Positions 1-12,600 of a stretch of DNA of 64,000 bases are shown piece after piece; within the stretch, counting starts at the first letter, position 1, and the number at the start of each line of letters is the position of its first letter. Made by a program: the position numbers and the translations under genes. The DNA is from Mytilus edulis (lineage: Eukaryota; Mollusca; Bivalvia; Mytilida; Mytilidae). The notes beneath the pieces were generated by a model, which saw only the letters and a list, made by a program, of their open reading frames with translations, was not told the origin of the DNA and ran no database searches. The stretch covers positions 90,798,749 through 90,862,748 of the forward strand of contig NC_092344.1 in the NCBI RefSeq assembly GCF_963676685.1, read 5' to 3'.

Positions 1-441
1 AAGTTAAAAACCTGCAAGGGTACATGATTGGTAAAAAAAAAAATATATTTCTATATTATTCATATATACTATCTATACCCAAACTAACTCGTTTTTGTCA
101 AGATCATTTTGGTCAAACTGAGTTATCATACAGTTAATAATTATTTTTTTTTTTAATTATTTTTTTTTATAATTGAGTTTTCCTTTTTTTTTATTGTATA
201 AGAAAAAATCAAAGATGGAAAAATCTTCCTACCTTGCATAAAATGCATTTTGTATTGTGCAATTTTGTGATAACAGTCAAATGAACAAAGTATGAAGTGG
301 AAATAGAAGTGGGATTCAAGAAAAATAAATAGAAAAATTGGAAGTCAATGCTTGAAATGTTTGCCATGTATTCTTATAGATTGCATAAAATAGGAAATAT
401 TAATTACAGTATGCGTACATGTATATTTGATTCTTTTACAG

Positions 442-636
442 TTTGTAACGAATGAAAGTGAAAAATTATTACAATTTGCTGAAACCTGGCAGAATGAATT
501 AAATGGTCGATTCCCAAAACGTGAATTTAAATCAACAGTGGTGGATGTTAATGGCAAAAGTGTGTTTGTTACCAGATATTTCAAGTCCTTGAAACCTCCA
601 GAGGAACTAATTAGAGAAAATAATTTAGAAACAGCT
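442..636 (+). CDS. CC2D2A: CC2D2A exon (first in window)
   Basis: The acceptor is ttcttttacag at 441 and the donor is gtaagt at 637. It has 65 codons in phase 0, beginning FVTNESEK and containing [17 protein letters not shown], the block just before the transglutaminase-like region. The frame stays open upstream of the acceptor to 427, but the splice site and homology set the exon start. Confidence 0.88.
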
Positions 637-3600
637 GTAAGTACTAAGATTGAAAAATAATATTTTATTAATAAGGGGCTGTTTAAAAAGAATGAGGGAT
701 CAAAAGGCATTTTACATTTTTGGCTGCAATGCATAATTTTTTTTTCCTATATGCATTTTCCAAATCAGTCTTCAGATTCAAACCATCAGCATTTGAATAA
801 AGTTTGAAAAAAGCAATATGAAAACTTATAATTGTAATTCTTATGTATTATTTTTAGAGTATAATTAGAATGTTGTTTTATGAAAATATATTTCCAACTG
901 TTTAATGATTATTGTCCACAATTGATTTTTGATATATTTATAAAACACGGTGTGATTTATTTTCCTGTATACCTAAATTTTTACTATGTACCATGATACT
1001 ATTTAAGACCTAATAATTCACAATTTTTTGCTGTATTTTCAGAAATTACTAGCCAGATATGTATCATTAATTCCTCATGTATCAGATGCAGTTGTTTTTC
1101 CTGGACTGTGTGATATCTGGAGTACCTGTGATGTAAGTTTTTACAAGCACCTGTTGAATATATATTCTGTATTAGTTTTTACCATTTTCAGTAAGTAATT
1201 AGACAAAATAAGAAATTAAGTACAGGTCAAAGTAGAATGACTAGTACAATGAACTGTTGATACACATATATTTCTTGGCTGTGTGTAACTTTGTCAGTTA
1301 AATGCAAATCGAGAAATAAAAATGGCAAAACTTTAACATGTAATCTTTGCAACACATTTAATGTCAATGAACCAAAAGTATAGGTGAAAGGTAAAATAAT
1401 TAGATATAAAAAGATGTGGTATTAGTGCCAATGAGACTACTCTCCATCCAAGTCATAATTTATAAAAGTAAACCATTATAGGTTAAAGTACGGTCTTCAA
1501 CACAGAACCCAGGCTCACAATGAACAATAGCTATAAAGGGCCCTAAAAATGACTAGTGTATACCCTTTAAGGCTTTTCAAATAGGAAAACCAAGGGTCTA
1601 CTTTATATAAAATAACGAGAAACGAGAAACACTTATGAACAACATGGAAATTAATTGTGACAATGCAAATGCGTACCAAATTATCATAAACTAAGTATAA
1701 GTGGTTCCCCTTTAACTGAAATGATCACAAAGTTTAATGAACCATGACTGAGGTGATGTGACCATATAATCTCCATGGAAATAAAATGTACTACTACTTT
1801 TGCTAAATATTATTTTCTTGCTACAAAGTTTAAAATATTTATTTCCAGCAATTCCTACGCATGAATGTTGGTGACGAAGAAGAACATGCTGTTTTATTGA
1901 CTAATTTCTTCCTTGGTATTGGTTTAAAAGCATGGATTATAATAGGTAAGGGTTTTATTTTAATAATGTTGTATTATGAAGATTGTGAAAAATGCACACT
2001 ATATGAGAAATAATTTTAGGGTAAAACTTACAAGTTGGATGAAAAAGTAATCTTTTTGCTATGGGTAGAAGTAATGACCAATAAAATAAAGTAGAGTCAG
2101 TTATATTTTTTTTATAAATTATGTTTTTTATAAAATTTTGTTTGAGAGAAAAAAGAAAAATGACAGGAAAATGAACATTTTTTGTGTATTACAGGAACTG
2201 GTATCCCAGAAGGTCCTACTGCCTATGTATTGACTGAGGATGGTACTAATGGTTTTCTGATATGGAATGCTAATACAGGAGAACATTACAAAGTCCATGA
2301 CAACTATTGTCCTCTAATCTCTATAGGCTGTATAATAAACGATGAAAATGTAAGAAATGTGCTACACTTCAAGTCCATTTGAAAGTCAAAACTCACTTTC
2401 AGAAACAAATCAACATTTTTAAACACTTTATATAAAAACTTGTTACAAGTGCTTTCCAAGATGGGTCCAATGTTATTTTATGTCTGTGACCCTCTGTTGA
2501 GGTCAAATAAAGTGAAGACTTTCAAAACAAATTCAAACAATTCAAACTCAAAATTTAATATTTAAGAAAAATATATACCGGGGTAGTTAGATTTAAACTG
2601 AAAATTGTCCTGACTTTTTTATTTACTTATGAAAAACAAATATTTCACAAAATGTCTTTGACTTTGAGGCAATGAATTGTGACAAGCTTCCATATTCATT
2701 TGCTTGCACAAATAGTGATAGTGATAATGGTTTACTTTTACAAATTGTGACATGGATGGAGAGTTGTCTCATTAGCACTCTTACCACATCTTCATATATC
2801 TATAGAAATGCTTACCAAGAACTTGTTTCTTTTAGATTTTTGCTAATGTACAACAGTATGAGAAACCAGCACAGATGAACTTTGAATTTAGTAATACATC
2901 ATACTGGACACCATTCTATGGCAGAAGATTTCCAAACCAACACCTGGGTTCGATACAGGTATGACATAACAACTATAAGAAATTGTCTAAAAAAATGAAA
3001 ACTTAGATGATGATAATATTGAAATCAAGCAATTTCACCTTAAAATTTTTAATTTCCTTTTGAAAATTTGATCCTTCATTTCATGCAATTCTATTTTCCA
3101 TTAAATCTATTAAGAAATCTTTCAAGGATATAACTTTCTTCCTAGGATCCTTGATATATTGATGATCAACCTATAATAACCTATTAATATAATAAAAGTC
3201 TTAACAATTTTATAAAATATATTTTTGTTTTTCTTTACAACATTTTTCTGCTTTTATATCATTCTATCCTATAACAAGTCCATTCAAATTACAATAATTC
3301 AGATATTTCTATTTCATGTGGGTATTGATTCAGTTTGTCAATGCCTTAAGTGCTTCAAAAAATGCTAAAAATAATTGAAGATTTATTCAACCCCTTACAG
3401 TTTCTAATAGCCTTTTAGAAGATTCAAATGTTAATCACATGAATGGTTTTATGTTGCAAAGTCCATCCTACATCAATATCGTTAGAAAATTCAATTGAAT
3501 TTATAAGAAAAATCATTGGAAGCGCTTGAAATTTTAAATGAGGTTTAACATTGAGCAATAGCATTCTTTGTAAAATTAATAATTTGATGTCATTTTCTCT

Positions 3601-6600
3601 TTTAGCCCGAAAGTCTTTATTATTTTACTGCAAAGAAAAATGTAGTAGAATTACAAGAAAAGTTAGAACAGCATTTAAAGAATAAAATAATGGAATGGAG
3701 AAGTCGTTACATCACACGATGGAACAGACATTGTACACAGATAATGAGAAAAGTTTTACCTATGTAAGTCTCATTTTGTATACCTTATTCTGAATAATGA
3801 TAATGAGAAAAACCTGCATAAGCAATTCTCATTCCCATCCACATATAACCTTAATCAAAGAAAATGGGAAAAGTACTATTTATCTCCTCACACAATATTC
3901 ATGAAAATGGACATGAAACACAATGGACATGAAAATTAGAAAAGCACTACCTATATCATTACAGACATTTCACAACAAAAATGGGAAAAGTACTGCCTTA
4001 TTCATCATAGAACATCACATTTTACATGAAAATAAGAAAAACTCTTCCTATGTTCTCACACGATTCATATTATAAATACTAAATGAGAAGAATTCTGCAA
4101 AAATCCTCACACAACATCAAATTGTAAACAGAAAATAAGAAAATCTGACATAAACCTTCATACAACATCATTTTGTATTTAGAAATTGTGAGATCTATGT
4201 TTTCCCTTTTTTTGAAAGTTTTTAAAGAGTTTATAAGGTAACTTTGTCATTTGTTTTAAAATTTTATATTACAGTTTGGAGGAAAATTTAGGAAAGTCAC
4301 CAGGTGCTTCACATCTACAGGACTTAGAGAATCAGTTTAGTTCCTATAAGGTAAGTCATACTAATGTTATCCATAAAACCATGTTGTCATCTCTAAAAAA
4401 TTTAATACCCTTTCCGTATAGATTATCAGGTTTTCTACACATAGATTTCGTAAAATATCAGCTGTGAGCCACAGTGTGAATTGTTTTGGCGAGTGAGTGC
4501 AGAGAACAAGCTTAAAATCTTCACATTGGGTCTTTAAATCATGTTTTCTACCCTGTTATTTTGGTTGCTGGTTGATTTGTCAGCATTTCATTGAAAATAA
4601 GTCTCACTTTAATGATTGGTGCATTCAATTCTAAAACTTTTTGATGTTTATTATGATATGAGAATGTAGGGAAATCTGTAAGCATCCTATTAAAATGGTT
4701 AAACAGACATATCTGGTTTATTTCCTGTTTAATGCTTGCATCATTTAATAATGTCAGACTTTAAAGATATATTCTTCAAGTTATGAGACTCTCATTCTTA
4801 AAAGATTAATAAAAACAAGCACTTTTCATTGTAACCCAAACTTGCTGTCTAGACCAAGGGTTTTGAAACCGTCATATTACCAGACTTGTCTTAAATTGAA
4901 AGCGTTTGTCCTAAACTGTAACTGGGATTTAGGACAAATTTTATTTTTTAACAGAAATAGTTTCGGTCATTTCGTTGAGATTGAGTTTCTAAATCGCCAT
5001 TTGAACTTGTTTTTGGGATACGATTGCTTTTAAGCAATCTGTAGACTTTTACTTTTGACTCAGGGCTCATTCCCTCACGTCAACCGTTTTATTCTAAACA
5101 TTCAGCAACATCTCAGATTCTTATGATTGTCTTGCTTTAAAAGGTAAAAACAAGCAAAAGGATTGAACATAAACAACTTTCCTGTAATGTTCTTCTCATA
5201 ATCTTCATGTTTGATTTTTCCCTTGACTTATATGCGTGTTTTTAACAACACGGAAAATCAGAATTAAGCAGTATTTTTATTTAGTGTTTTTATAAATTTA
5301 GAAACACGTCAGAGGGAATTCCCCAGTTTTGATAAATGCGAGAGTTCTATTTCTGTCATATAGGGTGCAATCAACAGTTTTTTTCTATGACGTCACATTT
5401 TGAGGGACCATGCATAAGTGACCCTTAGTGGTGGACTGATTAATAAAGATACTTGTATAAAACTAGATATCACTGGAATCAGAATGTTCTCTAGTTTATA
5501 ATGAAATAAAAATAATGTGTACTTTTAATATATTAAAAATATTCCATCCAATGAACATGGGGGAAAAAAGGTCTAATTTGAACATAAAAAACTTGAAACC
5601 TGGTCATGTGCACACCCATGAAGACATGATCCATGCACATTTTACATAATCAAAACTGTATGAAATTTGTAGGTTTTTACCTGGCCTTTCAAAAAAATCT
5701 TGTTTCAGGGTACGGTTTCCTGCTCCGAAAAGAGCTACAGTGGCTGCAAATAAGTTTTTAATTTTCACTGCCAAAAAAACAGGTTGTTTACAGTGTTGTC
5801 TCCCCTCAAAACATGTAAAGTTAATATAATTTTTAAAATTATTTCAATCATTCAACCTGTTTTAATTCAAAGCTAATTAACTAATTTTTACAATCAAATA
5901 CAAAAAACATGATACTTTTTCACCAATTGAGTAAATAAACAGGGGTTTCCCTCCATGGTTATTTTTAGTCGGGGAATAACCCCTAGTTTTTTATACGAAA
6001 CTGTTTATAGCACCCTTAAGGCAAAACTTTATATGCGATATATTAAAATTTCTTAGCTTTTCTGAATCTGTACACTATACCGATTAAAATGATGTCTGAC
6101 TTTAAGGATTGTGACCACGAATAGTGAAAATACAGCTCTTTTTTCATGTCGCATAGTACTGGCATATTGGCCAGTGGCAAACAGTTTAACCAGCAAAATC
6201 CAAACATTTCCTGTATCTCATTTTCATCAGTTTTACAAAGAAAATAAATCATAAAATAGGGTTTCTTTTGAATAAATAGAATAAAAACTATGAAATAAGC
6301 ATGAATAAAGTTACTTTAAATATATTTTGTCCCTAGTATTATGTGAACTTAGTTATAGCTGAGTTGAGAAAAATATGGAAATAGTTTTTTTCTTAGGGAT
6401 GGCACTTGTACTTTTATGACTTTAAATAGTACCAAATATATATTATAATGAATTAAAATTTATGTCACACTGATCAGAAATACAGGTCAAAGTAGAAAAA
6501 ATCTACACTTTGCATGTGCAACTTTTGGTTTCAAATATATGAGAGATTGAATAAAATATCATGACGTCACAAAAAGTTGAAAAAAACTTCAATATTCGCG

Positions 6601-9600
6601 CAGAGTCTGGTTTTCTTATTTCTGGTTGCTATGTACAAATCTGTAATATTTGCATTAAATATACCAAACTGATGCTTTTAAATTAAAGTATACGTGCCGT
6701 ACAATATTTTTCAGAATTGTTTTACTCCATTCGCGAACACATTTCTATGCGAAAACATCACTATAATATATATTTGTCCCTTTAAGGGTGCAATCAACAG
6801 TTTTTTTCTATGACGTCACATTTTGAGGGACCATGCATAAGTGACCCTTAGTGGTGGACTGATTAATAAAGATACTTGTATAAAACTAGATATCACTGGA
6901 ATCAGAATGTTCTCTAGTTTATAATGAAATAAAAATAATGTGTACTTTTAATATATTAAAAATATTCCATCCAATGAACATGGGGGAAAAAAGGTCTAAT
7001 TTGAACATAAAAAACTTGAAACCTGGTCATGTGCACACCCATGAAGACATGATCCATGCACATTTTACATAATCAAAACTGTATGAAATTTGTAGGTTTT
7101 TACCTGGCCTTTCAAAAAAATCTTGTTTCAGGGTACGGTTTCCTGCTCCGAAAAGAGCTACAGTGGCTGCAAATAAGTTTTCAATTTTCACTGCCAAAAA
7201 AACAGGTTGTTTACAGTGTTGTCTCCCCTCAAAACATGTAAAGTTAATATAATTTTTAAAATTATTTCAATCATTCAACCTGTTTTAATTCAAAGCTAAT
7301 TAACTAATTTTTACAATCAAATACAAAAAACATGATACTTTTTCACCAATTGAGTAAATAAACAGGGGTTTCCCTCCATGGTTATTTTTAGTCGGGGAAT
7401 AACCCCTAGTTTTTTATACGAAACTGTTTATAGAACTGAAGTGGAGTTTTCTATATTTTACCGTTATGAAACTGATACTGTACTCTCATAAAGAAATTGA
7501 GACTCATTCATCATATCATAAATTAAATAAACGTTCTTGTTCCAAATCGCAAGTCGCGGGTTTCTTTATGTATTAATGCGCATGCGTCTAGTTTTCTTGA
7601 TTTCAAGGGGTATCAGATTGAGTGGTTGTTCTGGATTCCCTGCTTATTAATTAATTTGAAACTCATTGGATTCTTTCTATGTCTGCCTGCTATTGAGGGT
7701 TTAATATTGTTGTTGCATAATTTAAAATCATATGCATCATTTAAATTAAAATCAATGAAGTTTTACCTATAACACCCCTTTAGCCAAATGGAGTCTTCCA
7801 TATTATCGTTTCGAGTTGTCTCCCTTTCAGAAAATCGTCAAGAAAAAATTAACTCGTTAGATGTCGATAAACGTCGTATTATATTAAGAACGATCTCAAT
7901 TTAAACAGAGGAGTGTGTACGGAAGGATTCATGCCCACTGACCCAAAGGAAATTAATAATTAAAGAGTTAGAAATGGGGTTCCTCCTAGAATTAACGGTG
8001 ATTAGATACGAAGTGCATAGTCCGAGGTTACTGGGTACAAGTCAAATCGGCACCTGGTCAAACGGCACCCATAGAAAAAGTCAAATCGGCACCTGGTTAA
8101 ATCGGCATCTAGTCAAATCGGCACCTATTTAAAAGTCAATTCGGCATCCAATAATATTTGATATAATAAATGGAACTGGGAAATGGGGTTCCTCCTAGAA
8201 TTAACGGTGATAAGATACGAAGTGCATAGTCCGAGATTACTGGGTACAAGTCAAATCGGCACCTGTTCAAATCGGCACCCATAGAAAAAAGTCATGCTTT
8301 TTTGCAGCAGTATCCTTGGATCAATTTTTTCCTCTTAGATCTTTTCTATTTTGGCCAAATCTCACGAATTTGCTTAATGAAAAGTTGGCAAAACTGCTAT
8401 ACATGTGTCAATGAAAACTATATGGCAATCGTATCCCTCAGAGCATTCTGCTCTTTGATTGTTTAGTTATCCCTTTAAATTTCCAGTAATAAAAGTGCCA
8501 CTCCAGTATTGTGTATAATCCTGAGGGCCCTCCTAATAACTATATTAATGCCTCGGGGAAATATGGCTAATTATCGCCAATCCTTTCACCTGTGTTTTTA
8601 ATTCACACCTGGCTATAGTATTGATCACAAGCTCAGAACTAATATTATTAAGAAATTAAAATTCCATAACAACTGTCTTCATTATTTAATTACATTTATG
8701 CTAAGACAATTGTAAATTCTCATTTAAAATTAAATTAAAACTCGATTTAATCAGAGACATGTGTATATATGTCTCTGCTACTAACACACGTCCTTTGTTT
8801 ACTATGTAATACACCGTTGAAATTGTCTTCTGCAGATAAGACACTAAATCGTAAATTCAAAATGATTTCATGCTAAATAAAGCAAGAGCAACTATTATCA
8901 TTAATATTCAAACACTATCAATGGCAAAAAAAAATAAAAAGCCGATGATTTCCTGTGAATTTGATCAACAAAACTAACCCCGGAAACAAGTCCGGATTTG
9001 CTAGTTTAAGTATTTCGCAAAACATCTGGTTTTAATTTTGTCTTCAAAAACGAAAGAAAATTAAGCGATGTCTGAGAAATTCTTCGTTTTGAGTCATTAA
9101 AGTCATTTCATTTATAAACTGTCGCCTTCTTTTAATTGCTCTTGAATGATTTTAGAAAAACAGTAGGAAAATGAAGTAGATGCAATGCAACAGTTAAACA
9201 AGTTCGTTGAGGCTACGAGTATCAGCATACTCAGTTATGATCAGTTATGTGATTTTGACAATCTTTTTTTGAAAAAGGGCACAAACTTTTAAGTTATCTC
9301 AAAATGGCCGAAATTAGGTTAAAAAAAATTCGGATCCTTGGTCTAGACGTTTTGTACTGTGGTTTCAAACAGAAAAGTTTATTTCCATTTTCATCAATGT
9401 TTCAATATAGAGTCATTGGGCATTAATCTTTAAAATTTTGACAATAAAATGAATTTCTTCTGATAATTGAAATTAGGTTTATGCATAACAGATCTTTTTT
9501 AAATTTTTCGTACAGAATGTATTTATTTTTGTAGAATTTCAGCATTGTTCCAGAGTTAACTGACGTTAACTGTCAAAAAAATCATTATTTATGAGCTTGT

Positions 9601-12600
9601 CTTGAAATAGGCCAAGCTGGTTGCAAATTACAACACAATATTTGTTAAAAAGTTATAATAATAAGTTGAAGTTTGTTTTAATTCATCTTTTCAAAATTTT
9701 CTTTGAGGAACAACTCTCTTGCAGTTTAATGTTTTGAGACCTTAATCAATGAAGACCATTTAATTTTAAACCCCCCTTTGCAGTTTAAAGTTTTGAGACT
9801 GAAATCAATAAAAAAATCATTAATATTAAAGTGTCTTATTGTGTCAAATGAATAACTCATTTAATCATAAACTTTTCCTATAGTTACAAGGACACTTTGT
9901 GTTAATTCAAGTTGCTTTAACAAATCTAAAAAAAGTCTTGACATAGTTTTTGTCGAGCCTGCAACTTTTGTTGCAGAAAGCTCGACATAGGGATAGTGAT
10001 CCGGCGGCGGCGGCTGCGGCGGCGGCGGCGGCGGCAGCGGCGGCGGCGGTGTTAGCTAACTTCTTAAAAGCTTTATATTTTAGAAGGTGGAAGACCTGGA
10101 TGCTTCATACTTTGTATATAGATGCCTCATGTTACGAAGTTTCCGTCAGTCACATGTCCAATGTTCTTGACCTCATTTTCATGGTTCAGTGACCACTTGA
10201 AAAAAAAGTTAAGATTTTTTGTAATGTTGAATTCTCTCTTATTATAAGTAATAGGATAACTATATTTGATATGTGCGTACCTTGGAAGGTCCTCATGTCT
10301 GTCAGACAGTTTTAACTTGACCTCGACCTCATTTCATGGATCAGTGAACAAGGTTAAGTTTTGGTGGTCAAGTCCATATCTCAGATACTACAAGCAATAG
10401 GGCTAGTATATTCGGTGTATGGAAGGACTGTAAGGTGTACATGTCCAACTGGCAGGTGTCATCTGACCTTGACCTCATTTTCATGGTTCAGTGGTTATAG
10501 TTAAATTTTTGTGTTTTGGTCTGTTTTTCTCATACTATATGCAATAGGTCTACTATATTTGTTGTATGGAATGATTGTAAGGTGTACCTATCTAACGAGC
10601 AGATGTCATGTGACCTTGACCTCATTTTCATGGTTCAGTGGTTAAAGTTAAGTTTTGAGTTTTGGTCTTTTTATCTAATTACTATATGCCATAGGTCATC
10701 TATATTTGGTGTATGGAAAGATTTAATGATCTTTATGTCAGTCGCGCAGGTTTTATTTGACCGTGACCTCATTTTCACGGTTCATTGCACAGTGTTAAGT
10801 TTTTGTGTTTTGGTCTATTTTTCTTAAACTATAAGTAATAGGTCAACTATATATGTTGTATAGAGGTTGCACTTTGTAAATACAGCTGTTTCTCAAAACA
10901 CGCCTCTTTTGGGGAGTAATTGAATATTCATAGAAAATTCATTTTGGTTTACATACTGGTTCCCAGTTATGCTCTCTGTGTTCTATATCGCAGAGACAGA
11001 ACTTGGGAATGTTACCAGTAAATAAACACGTGCATATTGTTTACATTGAAATCTGTGGTAACCTTTCATTCGAGGTAGGGGTTGTTAAGAAAATTAGTGT
11101 AAGTTTAAACTCTGAGAAGTTCAGGGCATATAAACGTTGAAAATATGCCGCACAGCCCTATATTTTGACCTTTGAAAAAAATTGTGGTGCATATGAACTT
11201 TCAATTCTAGGATAAGATTTTTTTCAAAACTTCATAGTAAAAGTGGTACAGTTTTAGCCGTAAAAGGAGTTCCTATGGGAAATTGCATTGTCAATATTTA
11301 CAGAAATGCAACCTATATAGGGTGAAAAAGGGGAACATTCAGAATTTAACCAAATTTGCTTTATTTCACAGATTTTAAAGAAATTAACTCAAATAAGAAG
11401 TTTTATAAATATTTAATGAAGATTGATAGAATCCTGGGCCTTAAATATGATGACTCAGCATAAATTCACAGTTTACAGTATGCATAGTTTACTTAAAGTC
11501 CTGGATACAAAATTAAATCATAATATTTGCATATTTGTAAGTTAAATTGTTAAGAAGTGCTTATATTTACTCTTCGCAGTCATTGAAACTCATAGATCCT
11601 TCCTGAATATTATTTATGGGGTATTTGTGTCCTTTCGATAACCCAAAAGTAAGCCGCAACACCTAAATCTGCTTTTTTGTCACCACGGCATAATAAATAC
11701 AAGCTAGAAAAACAAAAATATCTCAAGAAAACTTACAATAGTGTGTTCTATCCTGAATATGTACTAAATATTCCAAATTGCTAGAAACAGCAGAATTATT
11801 TAGGAAATTTGAGGCCCCAGGGGCAAGAAACATAGAAAATTGCCTACCCCCTGGGTCATAAAACAAATAATTTAACTTGTAAATGCTATGATTTTATGAT
11901 TTTAAAGTTCTTGATATAGAAAACAATAACTATGCTTGGAAGTTATGCAAAAATCAAATGTTAGCAGTCATCTCTACAACATTTTAAGTGAATTTATATC
12001 TCAGACTGGTATCTGCATACATACAACTATTGCAAATATGGCTTTGTTTGAACACTTCTAGTATATATAGTAGCTAAATTGTGTCAGATATATGGTTAAA
12101 GATGATACTGTTGTGACAAGAATTCTAAATTGACCATTTGAGGCAGAAAATGTGTTCTTTAATTGACAAATAGGCATACAGTAAGATGTGGACTGGAGAT
12201 AGAGGCTGGATTGGATACTTTATATAATCTTGAATGTTGTAATGATTGACTGCTAAACATTACATTTATGATATTCTGATATGCTTTCAATATGTTATCA
12301 AAACAGTTTTTAACAGGTTCTAGGCATTTTTTATCAGAAAATATGCAAATAGGGTAAGCTGGCTATAATTAAAGTCTTGTTTTCAAATTCTTTAAAAAAT
12401 TGAAACAGGGGAGGGGGTATGAAATGTATAGTAAAGAAAAACTTAGAGTATACACAGTGATTTCTTTAAGACTTTAATTCTGATAAATGAGTATTAATGT
12501 GAGAAAAACTGATTTTAGAGAGTTTTCTATTTAAATAAATGTCTGTATAGGTTGCACTTTGTAAATACAGCTGTTTCTCAAAACACGCCTCTTTTGGGGA

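Noticed and set aside
9950-10192. Poly-alanine protein
   Set aside because: The alanine run is the (GCG)n tract in the leader of a dispersed repeat that is also present at 20.4 kb without an open frame.
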